Source of the DNA: Silanimonas sp021297925
GTDB taxonomy: Bacteria; Pseudomonadota; Gammaproteobacteria; Xanthomonadales; Xanthomonadaceae
Direction: 5' to 3'
DNA: 64,000 nucleotides
NCBI GenBank assembly: GCA_027532825.1
Contig: JAPZTL010000008.1
Span: forward strand, 248,001 to 312,000
Position 1 is the first letter of the stretch. Each line of letters opens with the position of its first letter. Shown one piece after another: positions 40,684 to 49,609 of this stretch. The notes beneath the pieces are model-generated. The model did not search any database. It was not told the origin of the DNA and saw only the letters and a program-made list of their open reading frames with translations. The translations under genes were made by a program, and so were the position numbers.

Positions 40684-42780
40684 TCAGCCCCGGTGGAAGT
40701 CGCCGATGCCTTCGACGATCGCGCTGAAGGCCTCGCGTTCGGCCTCCGACAGGCCGGGGTGCCAGGTGTCCATCAGCAGGATCACGCGCGTGCGGTCGCT
40801 GCGGTTCCAGGCCTCGTGCATCCACGTGTCGTCGAAGGCCCACATCCGGCCTTCCTCCCATGCCCGCGCCTCGCCGCCGACGGTCAGCACGCAGTCGTCG
40901 GGGACGATCAGCGGCAGGTGCGCGACCAGCCGCGCGTTGGTGACGCCGTGGTGGGGCTTGATGTGCGTGCCCGGCGCGAGGATCGAGAAGCAGATCTCCG
41001 GCGCGTGCTCGCGGATGCGGACCAGCGGCGTGGCCTGAACCGCGTGGGCCGTGCGCGGGGCGAGGGCGGCGTTGTCCGGGAAGGCCTCGCCGTGGCGATG
41101 GAAGAAGAACGCGTCCCAGCGGGCGTCGTGGCCGCCGCCGAGGTAGGGATCGAGCGAGACGCCGTCCGGCGCATCGAGGAAGGGCTGCAGCGTGCCGCGG
41201 CCGGCGAGCAAGGCCTCGGCCTCGGCGCGCAGGTCCTGCCACTGCGATTCCAGACGCTCGAACCACGGGAAGTCGCCGCGGTCGTGCCAGCCACGCACCG
41301 GCAGGCCGGGCACGTACAGGAAGGTCGGGGCCTGCCGCGGGTCCTCCGGCGGGTGCGCGGCGACGCCGAGCCAGTGCTCCAGCATCGCCCGGAGCCGGCG
41401 CATCGCATCGCGGCCGTGTCGGGATTCCCACGGCTCGACGATGCCCATCAACAGCGGCACGCGGTGCTCGCGCACCTCGGCCATCGCGTGCAGCACGTCG
41501 TGCTGCAGGTGGGGTGGCGTGGTGGTCTCGTCCAGCCAGAGACCGCGCGACTGCGCGCCGGTGATCGCGCGCAGGTACTGCGACACCGCGCCCCGGCGGT
41601 CGCCGCGCCGCTCGCGCAGTCGGCCGAGGTGCAGTTGCGCCGTCGACAGCGTCGGGTCGAGCGCCAGCGCCTCGCGCAGCGCGGCCTCGGCGGCATCGAG
41701 CTCGCCCGCCGCGGCCAGCGCCACGCCGTGGCTGCGGGCCACCTGGGCATTCGACGGGTCGAGCCGTCGGGCCTCGGCCAGGTGGCGCACGGCGTCGGCC
41801 GGCCGGCCGGCCGCCATCGCCTCGCGCGCGGCCTGCATGCGCGCGGCGCGCTCGGCGTCGGGCGACGACGTGGCGGGCGTGCCCGTCGCGGGGCTCGGCG
41901 GGCGTGCCGCGATGCCCGGCACCACCGCCTCCATGAACAGCGAGTAGTGCCCGCCGCCATGCTCGGCGCCGGCGACGGCGCTCTGGTCGTCGACACGCAG
42001 CGCCGGATCGGTGCTCGCCATCCAGCCGCTGCGTTCGACGCCCTCGAAGCCGGCGAGTCGAAGCAGTTCGGCCAGCGTGTCGGCGTCGTAGCCGAACTTG
42101 TGCGCCTCGAACAGCCAGCCCGGGTCGGGCCCGGCGCCGGCGTACTGGAGGAACTGCGCCAGCAGCGGCCCGTCGCCGCGGGCGCCGGCCCAGTGCCGGG
42201 CGCGACGGGCGAAGAAGTCGCGGTCGCCGCGGTGGTAAGCGTCGATCAGCTGCGCGACGTCGGGAACGATGATCCGCACGCGGCCGCCCGGCGCCAGCAC
42301 GCGGCGCAGCTCGGCGAGGAAGGCACCGGCCTCGTGCGGGAAGAACAGGTGCTCGAGCAGGTGTGAGACGAAGACATGCGTCGCCGCGCCGTCGGCGAAG
42401 GGCAGGCCCCAGTGAACGTTCCAGCACAGCGGCGCGGGGTGGACGTCGACGTTGACCCAGCCGGACAGGGCATGGCCGCCGCAGCCGATGTGCAGCTTCA
42501 GTCCCCGGGCGTCGGCCGGCAGCCCGAGGCGGGCCCGCTGCGCGTCCAGCCACGGCCCGCGCGCCTCGGCGAGGCGCGCACGCAGGGCCTGCACGTCGCG
42601 CAGCACGGCGGCGGCCGTGGCGGCGCTGCCGTCATGCGCGGCCAGCACGCGCTCGGCCTCCGGCCCGAAGGCCTTCAGGTCGGACGCGAGGGCATAGACC
42701 TCGCGCGCCAGCGCGGCCAGCGTGCGGTCGGCATCGGCCGGCGCGGCCATGGCGAGGGTGAACACCGGGGCGTCGCTCAC
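40684..42780 (-). CDS. Methyltransferase-TPR-aspartyl/asparaginyl beta-hydroxylase fusion
   Basis: 698 residues, GTG start at 42780 with GCGAGG upstream; an ATG at 42750 is the alternative. Three parts are visible. Around 90-230 is a class I AdoMet methyltransferase (LKLHIGCGGHALSGWVNVD, VSHLLEHLFFPHEAG, LAPGGRVRIIVPD). Around 305-400 are two to three TPR units (GRPADAVRHLAEARRLDPSN, GELDAAEAALREALALDP). The C-terminal third is an AspH-type 2-oxoglutarate/Fe(II) hydroxylase: GTHIKPHHGVTNARLVAHL, then EEGRMWAFDDTWMHEAWN and RVILLMDTWHP. It lies 11 bases after the prolyl-hydroxylase-like gene and faces a TPR-sulfotransferase gene. A role in modifying a peptide, protein or surface glycan is inferred; the substrate is unknown. 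Confidence 0.9.
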   Translation of the reverse strand: MSDAPVFTLAMAAPADADRTLAALAREVYALASDLKAFGPEAERVLAAHDGSAATAAAVLRDVQALRARLAEARGPWLDAQRARLGLPADARGLKLHIGCGGHALSGWVNVDVHPAPLCWNVHWGLPFADGAATHVFVSHLLEHLFFPHEAGAFLAELRRVLAPGGRVRIIVPDVAQLIDAYHRGDRDFFARRARHWAGARGDGPLLAQFLQYAGAGPDPGWLFEAHKFGYDADTLAELLRLAGFEGVERSGWMASTDPALRVDDQSAVAGAEHGGGHYSLFMEAVVPGIAARPPSPATGTPATSSPDAERAARMQAAREAMAAGRPADAVRHLAEARRLDPSNAQVARSHGVALAAAGELDAAEAALREALALDPTLSTAQLHLGRLRERRGDRRGAVSQYLRAITGAQSRGLWLDETTTPPHLQHDVLHAMAEVREHRVPLLMGIVEPWESRHGRDAMRRLRAMLEHWLGVAAHPPEDPRQAPTFLYVPGLPVRGWHDRGDFPWFERLESQWQDLRAEAEALLAGRGTLQPFLDAPDGVSLDPYLGGGHDARWDAFFFHRHGEAFPDNAALAPRTAHAVQATPLVRIREHAPEICFSILAPGTHIKPHHGVTNARLVAHLPLIVPDDCVLTVGGEARAWEEGRMWAFDDTWMHEAWNRSDRTRVILLMDTWHPGLSEAEREAFSAIVEGIGDFHRG

Positions 42781-42791
42781 TCGGGCCTCGC

Positions 42792-43373
42792 TCAGAACAG
42801 CAGGTAGGTGGACAGGATGTACTTGTCGTTCGAGAGCGGACGACGGCCCTCGTGCTGGAACATCCAGTAGGGGGGGAAGATCAGCAGGCGGCCGGCTTTC
42901 GGGCGGACCATGATGTCGAGGTCGACGAACGCGGTTTCGCCGCCCTCGGCCACGTCGTTGAGGTACCAGAGGCAGACGAGGTAGCGGTTGGCGACCGGCC
43001 CCAGCGCATCGAAATGCGGCTGGAAGCCCTCGTCGGCCCCGGCGCGGTAGCGCTTCAGGATCCACTCGCTGGTCTTGGTCGTGCCCGGCACCGGGATCGT
43101 CAGGCCCAGCGCGGCGTTGTAGCGCGCGAGGTGGGCATTCAGGTTGTCCAGCATCATCTGCTGGAAAGGCGCATCGGAGAGCGGGCCGATGTCGAGTTCT
43201 GTCCAGGCGCTGCCGGCCAGCCAGTCGCGCCGGTGGCGGCCATTCGCGACATGCCGCGCGGCCATCGACTCGAAGCCCTGCACGATCTGCGCGCACAGCC
43301 CGGCGGGCAGCGCCTCGTCGAAGGCCTGCACGAATCGGCTCAGGCGGTCGCGCGGATCGGGGGCCGGCTGCAC
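42792..43373 (-). CDS. 2-oxoglutarate/Fe(II) oxygenase, prolyl-4-hydroxylase-like
   Basis: 193 residues. Non-haem iron dioxygenase with the double-stranded beta-helix. The HxD pair is in GFQPHFDALGP (about residues 118-120), preceded by the strand WILKRYRAG; the segment NRYLVCLWYLNDVAEGGETAF is typical of the P4H/PiuC group; the distal His is in WMFQHEGRRP and the 2-oxoglutarate base lies in SNDKYILSTYLLF. GTG start with a good RBS (AAAGGAAA, 3 to 5 bases upstream). Probably one transcript with the AspH fusion gene; divergent from the sulfotransferase gene at 57 bases. Confidence 0.9.
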   Translation of the reverse strand: MQPAPDPRDRLSRFVQAFDEALPAGLCAQIVQGFESMAARHVANGRHRRDWLAGSAWTELDIGPLSDAPFQQMMLDNLNAHLARYNAALGLTIPVPGTTKTSEWILKRYRAGADEGFQPHFDALGPVANRYLVCLWYLNDVAEGGETAFVDLDIMVRPKAGRLLIFPPYWMFQHEGRRPLSNDKYILSTYLLF

Positions 43374-43430
43374 GGGTTTCCTTTAGGATGCGGCGCGTCG
43401 CCGCCAACGCATCATAGACAAGGACCTCCG

Positions 43431-45260
43431 ATGGCCGAAGTGCTACCGACCCATGCCGGCGCGGCCTTCGACGCCCTTGGCCGCGGCGATGCCGCGCTGG
43501 CGGAGCGCGCGGCGCGGGCCGGGCTCGCGCGCACGCCCGGCGACGTCGCGTGGCGGGTGGTCCTCGCGTTGGCGCTGAGTGCGCAACGTCGTCCGGCGGA
43601 AGCGATGCCGATCTTCGAGGCCCTCGTCGCCGCCGAGCCGGGCGTGCCGGAGCACTGGACCAACCTCGGCAACTGCCTGTGCGAATTGGAGCGCGAGACG
43701 GACGCCCTCGCCCCCCTGCAGCGCGCCTTCCAGATGGGCGACCGTTCGGCGGCGATGTTCTTTGCGCTGGCGCGGGCCGAACTCGCGCATGGCCGACCGC
43801 TGCCGGCGCTCACCTGCATCGACCGCGCGCTCGCCGAGGTCCCGCTCGACCCGGAGTTCCGGGTGTTCCGGGCGCGGATCCTGTTCGCGATGGACGAAAC
43901 CGACGCGGCCGCCGAGGCGCTCGCGGGACTCCGCGACCCCGCCCTGCCGCTCGCGCTGCGCGTCGAAGCGGCGGAGATCCAGCTCAATCTCGCGCAGTAC
44001 GACGCCGCCGAGGCGGCCTTCGATGCGATCCTCCGGGAGGATCCGGGCCATCCCAGTGCGCTCATCGGGCTGGCCACCTGCCACGAGCGTGCCAATCGCC
44101 TCGAGGCGGCGGCCGAAGTGCGGTCGCGCATCGATCCCACGCGTGCCGCCGGCGATCCCGACGTCGCCAGCGCGCTCGACCAGCTCGATGCCCGGCTGGC
44201 CGACCGTGCAGGCGATCCCGCCACGACGCGACGCCTGCTGGAGCGCGTGCTCGCCCATCCACCGAAGGATCCGGCGCTGCGCACCAACCTGCGCTTCGAA
44301 CTCGGCAAGGCATGCACCGCCCTGAAGGACCTGCCGGCCGCGCACGAGGCCTTCCGCATGGGCCACACCGAGCGGCTCGCGATGGTGACGGCCGCGCATC
44401 CCGCCTTGTTCCGAGAGGACGGGCTGCTCGCCGTGCTCGACAAACCGGTGCCCCCGTTCGCGCGCGGGTATGAGGGCGCCGACGACGGACGCCGCGCCCC
44501 GATCTTCGTCGTAGGTTTCCCGCGCTCGGGCACGACGCTGCTCGAACAGTTGCTCGATGCCCATCCGGGCCTCGCGTCCTTCGATGAGCAGCCGTTCCTG
44601 CAGCGGCTGGTCACGCGCATGAACGCGACGCCGCCGGGCTACCCGGCCGCCCTGCCTTCGCTCGACGCCGCGACACGACGCGATTTCCGCGCCCGCTACT
44701 TCGCCGACGTCGACCGCATCCGCCCCGACCTCGGCGACCGTCGGCCCGTCGACAAGAACCCGCTCTACCTCGTGCGCCTGCCCTTGGCGGCGGCGCTGTT
44801 CCCGGACGCGCGCGCCATCCTCGCGCTGCGCCACCCCTGCGATGTCGTGCTCTCGTGCTGGATGCAGAACTTCCGCGCCCCGGCGTTCGCGGTCACCTTC
44901 GAGACGCTCGCGAGCACCGCGCGCATGTACGACCGCGTGTTCCGCACCTACTTCGCGTTCCGCGACGCCATCGGCATCCCCACGCACGAGCTCCGCTACG
45001 AGGACCTCGTCGCCGACGTCGAGGGCGAGGGCCGCCGCCTGTTCGATGTCCTCGGGCTGCCTTGGGACGACGCACTGCTGGGTTTCACCGAGCGGGCGAA
45101 GTCGCGCGGCGTCATCAGCACCCCGAGCTACACGCAGGTGGTCCAGCCGGTGAACCGCCGCGCCGTCGGGCGCTGGCAGGCGTGGCGCCCGTGGTTCGAG
45201 GGCGAGGTGCTCGACGTGCTCCGCCCGTGGGCCGAGCGCTTCGGTTACGCGATCGACTGA
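43431..45260 (+). CDS. TPR-sulfotransferase
   Basis: 609 residues. The first ~300 residues are TPR-like helices (RPAEAMPIFEALVAAEPGVP, LAQYDAAEAAFDAIL, LPAAHEAFRMGHTERL). From about 355 it is a PAPS-dependent sulfotransferase: the 5'-phosphosulfate loop IFVVGFPRSGTTLLEQLL, and the 3'-phosphate site in ILALRHPCDVVLSCW; the C-terminus WEGEVLDVLRPWAERFGY-like segment closes the domain. TPR-sulfotransferases are common in this bacterial group next to TonB receptors and oxygenases, as here, but the acceptor is unknown. ATG 43431 follows AAGGA at 5 bases. It converges with the TonB receptor gene at a shared hairpin. Confidence 0.92.
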   Translation: MAEVLPTHAGAAFDALGRGDAALAERAARAGLARTPGDVAWRVVLALALSAQRRPAEAMPIFEALVAAEPGVPEHWTNLGNCLCELERETDALAPLQRAFQMGDRSAAMFFALARAELAHGRPLPALTCIDRALAEVPLDPEFRVFRARILFAMDETDAAAEALAGLRDPALPLALRVEAAEIQLNLAQYDAAEAAFDAILREDPGHPSALIGLATCHERANRLEAAAEVRSRIDPTRAAGDPDVASALDQLDARLADRAGDPATTRRLLERVLAHPPKDPALRTNLRFELGKACTALKDLPAAHEAFRMGHTERLAMVTAAHPALFREDGLLAVLDKPVPPFARGYEGADDGRRAPIFVVGFPRSGTTLLEQLLDAHPGLASFDEQPFLQRLVTRMNATPPGYPAALPSLDAATRRDFRARYFADVDRIRPDLGDRRPVDKNPLYLVRLPLAAALFPDARAILALRHPCDVVLSCWMQNFRAPAFAVTFETLASTARMYDRVFRTYFAFRDAIGIPTHELRYEDLVADVEGEGRRLFDVLGLPWDDALLGFTERAKSRGVISTPSYTQVVQPVNRRAVGRWQAWRPWFEGEVLDVLRPWAERFGYAID

Positions 45261-45268
45261 CAAAGAAA

Positions 45269-45294
45269 AACCGCGCGGGTCGCCCCGCGCGGTT
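45269..45294 (-). terminator. Terminator between TPR-sulfotransferase and TonB receptor genes
   Basis: A perfect 11-bp stem (45269-45279 with 45284-45294) and a TCGC loop. On the minus strand it is followed by TTTTTCTTTG, so it works best for the TonB-receptor gene; on the plus strand it follows the sulfotransferase stop by 8 bases. Core shared with the hairpin after clpB. Confidence 0.75.
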
Positions 45295-45322
45295 CGTCAT
45301 CCGGCGGCCTTGCCGGCGTGCG

Positions 45323-48250
45323 TTAGAACGTCACGGTTGCCGTGGCCCAGTAGTAGCGGCCCACGGTGTCGAACGTGCGCTCGTCGGTGTTGCCGTTGAG
45401 CGAGTTGTTCTGGTACAGGATCGGCGGATCCTTGTCGAACGCGTTGTCCACGCCCACCTGGAAGCGGGTGTTCCACGCGTCGACCTTATAGCCGAGCTGC
45501 ACGTTGTGGTACGTCTGGCCACCGCGGTCGAACTGGCAGCCCGGCACGCCGGCCGGGTTGTTCAGGCTCAGGCCGAGGTCCGCGCAGGTGTTGGTGCGGG
45601 TGCCCGGGAACACGGCGCCCACGCTGAAGCCGCTGACGAAACGCGTGGTCCACTGCGCGTCCCAGTCACCCATTTCCCAGCCCACCGAACCCAGCGAGCG
45701 GATGCGGCTGTAGTTGCCGAGACCGCCGTTGGCCGAGCTCAGGAAGGTGCCGGCGAGGTACTGCTGGGCGACGACCTGGCCGAGCACGATCGTCTTGACG
45801 TCGAACTGCGCGGTGTAGGTCGTGTCGAGCGAGAAGCGGAAGCTGCCCCAATCGGTGTCTTCGAGGCGGTACTTCAGGCCGAGGTCGACGCCCTTCGTGT
45901 CGGTGCGGCCGACATTCGCGTTGGCGTCGAACAGGCGGAGGATCTCACCGCCAGCGCCACGCGAGAACAGATTGCAGAACGCGCCCGAGTTGAAGCAGTT
46001 GTTCAGGATGGTCTGCGTGCCGACGGTGCCGATCGTATCGTTCAGGTAGACCCGCCACAGGTCGAGCGTGATCGAGGCGCCTTCCAGCCAGCTCGGGTCA
46101 TACACGACGCCATAGGTGAAGACCTTGCCCTCCTCCGGCTGCAGGTTCGGGTTGCCGCCCTTGATCGCCGAGAGCTGCGTGTCGGTCTGGTTGAACGAGC
46201 CGTCGGTCGGGACGCCGGCGCAGGCGAGGCGCTGCGGGCTGCCCACCGGCGCGCCGAGCCAGCCGTTGCAGGGGTCGGCGAAGGTGTCGGACGAGGCTGA
46301 GTTGCCCTGGAAAAGGTCGCCGATCGTCGGCGCGCGGAAGACCTTGGCGATCGTGCCGCGGACCAGCATGTCGTCGATCGGGCGCCACTCGAGGCCCAGC
46401 TTCCAGTTCGTCGTGTTGCCGAAGGTCGAGTAATCCGACCAGCGGGCGCCGACCGTCGCGCTCAGCGACTTGGCGAACGCGGCGTCGGTGAGGATCGGCA
46501 GCAGCGCTTCGCCGTAGATCTCCTTCACCGTGAACTCGCCGATGGCCGCCGTGGTGCAGGCCTCGGACGAGATCAGACAGGTGTAGTTCGTCGGATCGAC
46601 GACGGCGAGGAAGTCCGGCACGAAGGCCGAGCTCTCCTTGCGGTACTCGACGCCGAACGCGCCGCCGACCGTGCCGGCGGGCAGGTCGAACAAGTCACCC
46701 GAGAGGTTGGCGTAGAAGTTCTTGAGCGTCGCGTCCTGCGTGTTGCGGGCCGGCGACGAGATGCGCGACAGCGCGGCGATGTCGGCCGGGGAGTTCAGCG
46801 GGCCGAAGAAGTTCACCGGGGTGCAGTTCGCGATCGGCGCCGACGGCGTGCCGCACACTGCGTTGCCCTGCCCGTCGCGGAAGGACGGGCCGAGGGCGGC
46901 GGCAAGGGCCGGGGTGAACAGGTAGCCGGTGGAGATCGTTTCCTGGTTCAGGCGACCGTAGGTCATGCCGAGGTCGTACGACCACGAGGTTTCGCCGACG
47001 AGGCCTTCGATCCCGGCCGACATCTGCTTGACGTCGGAGTTGAACGAGAAGCGGCGGTTGCCGATGGCCGAGAGGCGCAGGCGCAGGTCGTTGTTGACCA
47101 GACCGCTCGACAGGCCCGGGAACGGCCAGAAGATGCTCTGCGGCGAGATGCTGACTTCGTCCTGGCCCGGGCGGGCGTCGAATGGCAGCGGCGCGATCTG
47201 GCCGTAGGATCGGGTGTTCTGCGTATACACCTCGGTGTAGGCCGTCATGCTGTCGTTGACGTCGAAGCGACCGGCGAAGAAGATGCCGCCGCGCTCCTGC
47301 GGCGTCAGCTGCAGGTTGCCGACAGCCTGATAGTTGAACAGGTCGGTGGCCGGGTTGAAGCAGCGGAAATCGCCCCAGGAGGTGCCAGGGCGACCCTCGA
47401 TACGGGTCAGCGGGACGTTGGCTCCCGAACCGCAGCCCGGGCCGGTCAGGTTCACGGTGCCGGCGGGGATGGCCGAACGCGGCACGAGGTAGCGGCCCGT
47501 CGTGGTGCGGCTCGAGCCGCCGATGGTGACTGTGCCCGAGTAAAGGGTCAGGGCGTTGCGGGAGTAGTCGCGATCGGCCGCGGCCACTTCCTTCTGGTCG
47601 TTGTAGTTGAGGTTGATCAGCACGTTGCCGCGCTCGCCCGACCAGCCGTACGTGACGTTGGCGCTCTGGCGCTCGGCGTCGCCACGCGAGGACTCGCCGT
47701 AGCCGACATTGATCTCGCCACCCTCGAAGTCACGCTTCAGGATGAAGTTGACCACGCCGCCGATGGCGTCGGTGCCGTAGATCGCCGAGGCGCCGTCCTT
47801 CAGCACTTCGACGCGGGCGATGGCTGACATCGGGATCGAGTTGATGTCGTTGTAGACCATGCGTCGGCCGTTGAGCAGCGTCAGCGTGCGCTCGTCGCCG
47901 AGGCCGCGCAGCGACACGGTGGCGGCACCCGAACCGCCGCCGTTGTTCACGGACGGGTTGGTGGCGGCGCCGGAGATGGCCGGGATGTCCTGCAGGAAGT
48001 CGCCGATGGTGGCGGCGCCGGTACGCTCGATCGCCTGGGCGTCGATGGTGAAGACCGGGCTGGCGGTCTCGGTGTCGACGCGACGGATGCGCGAACCGGT
48101 CACTTGCACGGTGTCGAGGGTCTTGGCGTCTTGCTGGGCCGGGGCCGGAGTGGTCTGGGCGAAGGCCGAGCCGGAGAGGGCCGCGGAACTGGCCAAGCCG
48201 AGCACCAGAGCTTGCCGCACTCGGACGGCGAGAGCTTTTTGGCGGGTCAT
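45323..48250 (-). CDS. TonB-dependent outer-membrane receptor
   Basis: 975 residues. The signal peptide (ALVLGLASSAALSGSAFAQ) leads to an Ala/Pro/Gln linker and the plug domain (TVQVTGSRIRRVDTETASPV, RTGAATIGDFLQDIPAISG, SVSLRGLGxxRTLTLLNGRR-type segment near residues 115-135, GGVVNFILKRDFEGGEI). A 22-strand barrel follows and the protein ends ATVTF with terminal Phe, the barrel assembly signal. The GSRI...SPV opening is typical of the large receptor expansions of Lysobacterales and Caulobacter. Ligand not predictable; several Cys pairs occur in extracellular loops (CGTPSAPIANC, CNGWLG). Start ATG 48250 with AGGA 7 bases upstream. Energised by TonB-ExbBD encoded elsewhere. Confidence 0.96.
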   Translation of the reverse strand: MTRQKALAVRVRQALVLGLASSAALSGSAFAQTTPAPAQQDAKTLDTVQVTGSRIRRVDTETASPVFTIDAQAIERTGAATIGDFLQDIPAISGAATNPSVNNGGGSGAATVSLRGLGDERTLTLLNGRRMVYNDINSIPMSAIARVEVLKDGASAIYGTDAIGGVVNFILKRDFEGGEINVGYGESSRGDAERQSANVTYGWSGERGNVLINLNYNDQKEVAAADRDYSRNALTLYSGTVTIGGSSRTTTGRYLVPRSAIPAGTVNLTGPGCGSGANVPLTRIEGRPGTSWGDFRCFNPATDLFNYQAVGNLQLTPQERGGIFFAGRFDVNDSMTAYTEVYTQNTRSYGQIAPLPFDARPGQDEVSISPQSIFWPFPGLSSGLVNNDLRLRLSAIGNRRFSFNSDVKQMSAGIEGLVGETSWSYDLGMTYGRLNQETISTGYLFTPALAAALGPSFRDGQGNAVCGTPSAPIANCTPVNFFGPLNSPADIAALSRISSPARNTQDATLKNFYANLSGDLFDLPAGTVGGAFGVEYRKESSAFVPDFLAVVDPTNYTCLISSEACTTAAIGEFTVKEIYGEALLPILTDAAFAKSLSATVGARWSDYSTFGNTTNWKLGLEWRPIDDMLVRGTIAKVFRAPTIGDLFQGNSASSDTFADPCNGWLGAPVGSPQRLACAGVPTDGSFNQTDTQLSAIKGGNPNLQPEEGKVFTYGVVYDPSWLEGASITLDLWRVYLNDTIGTVGTQTILNNCFNSGAFCNLFSRGAGGEILRLFDANANVGRTDTKGVDLGLKYRLEDTDWGSFRFSLDTTYTAQFDVKTIVLGQVVAQQYLAGTFLSSANGGLGNYSRIRSLGSVGWEMGDWDAQWTTRFVSGFSVGAVFPGTRTNTCADLGLSLNNPAGVPGCQFDRGGQTYHNVQLGYKVDAWNTRFQVGVDNAFDKDPPILYQNNSLNGNTDERTFDTVGRYYWATATVTF

Positions 48251-48499
48251 GTGAGGGTCCTGTAGAGGTGGCGGAATCCGCACCGGGCGGCGGCGTGGAC
48301 GGGCGGTCAACGGTGCGTGATGCTGGCGTGACCAAGCGCAAGGTTTAACCATCGGTTCACCCGCTGTCCAGTGCCGGCATGGCGATGTGGGGGCTGCGGT
48401 CGGGCGCGGGAAGCCGCTTTCGGGGGCATTGGGGCGGAATTCCCGCCCTCAAATGCGACGGAAAACCGGCATCTGCCGTGCCGGTCTATCGACGGGCGA

Positions 48500-49435
48500 T
48501 CAGAGCGCGTACCCGAACTGCTGGCGGAACTGCTCGGCGAACCCGGCGTAGTCGAAGCGCTGGTTCTGGGGGCCGAGGTGCTCGATCTTCAGGGCGCCCA
48601 TCAGGCTGGCGATACGGCCCGTGGTGGCCAGGTCCAGGTTGTTCATGAAGCCGAAGATCAGGCCGGCGCGGTAGGCGTCGCCGCAGCCGGTGGGATCGAC
48701 CACCCGCATGGCCGTGGCCGAGGGGATGTGGATCATGCCGTCCGGCGTGTGGACCTCGGAGCCCTTGGGGCCGCGGGTGATGAAGTAGGCCTTGACCTTC
48801 TTCGCGATGTCCTGGGCCGACCAGCCGGTGCGCTCCTGCAGCAGGCTCGACTCGTAGTCGTTGACCGTGACGTAGGTGGCCTGGTCGATCATCCGGCGCA
48901 GCTCCTCGCCGTTGTACAGCGGCATGGCCTGGCCGGGGTCGAAGATGAAGGGGATGCCGCACTCGGCGAACTCGGTGCAGTTCTGCAGCATGGCCTCGTA
49001 GCCGTCCGGGCCGACGATGCCGAAGCTGACGCCCGGCACGTCGCGGACATGGTTCTCGTAGGACCGCATCATCGCGCCCGGGTGGAAGGCGGTGATCTGG
49101 TTGTCGTCGAGGTCCGTGGTGATGAAGGCCTGCGCCGTGTACAGGTCGGCGATCTCCTTCACATGGGTCAGCGGGATGCCGAGGTCGCTGAAGTGGGCCC
49201 GGTAGGGCGCGAAATCGGCGCCGACGGTGGCCATGGGCAGCGGCTTGCCGCCCAGCAGGTGCAGGTTGTAGGCGATGTTGCCGGCGCAGCCGCCGAACTC
49301 GCGGCGCATCCGCGGGACCAGGAAGGACACATTCAGGATGTGCACCTTGTCCGGCAGGATGTGGTTCTTGAACTGGTCCGGGAACACCATGATGGTGTCG
49401 TAGGCCAGCGAGCCGCAGATCAGGGCAGCACTCAT
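48500..49435 (-). CDS. PfkB-family carbohydrate/nucleoside kinase
   Basis: 311 residues. Ribokinase-like fold: N-terminal ALICGSLAYDTIMVFP, the PfkB signature 1 region FGGCAGNIAYNLHLLGG, and signature 2 VVDPTGCGDAYRAGLIFG, which holds the catalytic Asp and the anion hole (usual form DTxGAGDAF). The sequence type resembles bacterial adenosine kinase-like members, but substrate could equally be ribose, fructose or another sugar. No sugar-transport genes adjoin. It is divergent from mreB at 174 bases. Confidence 0.88.
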   Translation of the reverse strand: MSAALICGSLAYDTIMVFPDQFKNHILPDKVHILNVSFLVPRMRREFGGCAGNIAYNLHLLGGKPLPMATVGADFAPYRAHFSDLGIPLTHVKEIADLYTAQAFITTDLDDNQITAFHPGAMMRSYENHVRDVPGVSFGIVGPDGYEAMLQNCTEFAECGIPFIFDPGQAMPLYNGEELRRMIDQATYVTVNDYESSLLQERTGWSAQDIAKKVKAYFITRGPKGSEVHTPDGMIHIPSATAMRVVDPTGCGDAYRAGLIFGFMNNLDLATTGRIASLMGALKIEHLGPQNQRFDYAGFAEQFRQQFGYAL

Positions 49436-49540
49436 CGGGGTCGGTCCTCGGGTCGTTCGGGTGCCGCCGGGCGGGGCGGTCGGTCGGGCCCGGGGCGGCC
49501 GGGCGGCCGCGAAGGATACCCGCATTAACGGGCTTTTTCC

Positions 49541-49570
49541 TTGTGGGGCAGGGCGCGCGGTTGCTACCCT
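49541..49570 (+). promoter_or_regulatory. Candidate promoter of the mreBCD-mrdA-rodA operon
   Basis: TTGTGG (49541-49546), 18-base spacer, extended -10 TGCTACCCT (49562-49570); the mreB ATG is 40 bases downstream. Confidence 0.4.
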
Positions 49571-49609
49571 TGCCCGCTTGTTTCCAGCGACTTTCCGGCC
49601 CGATCCCCG

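Noticed and set aside
40693..42366. Long open frame on the plus strand opposite the methyltransferase-TPR-AspH gene
   Set aside because: The protein is low-complexity in Arg/Gly/Val with no motif, whereas the opposite strand encodes three recognisable domains. Such antisense frames are expected in GC-rich DNA; similar ones opposite gltB, aceE, maeB, the secreted-protein gene and the sulfotransferase gene were dropped for the same reason.
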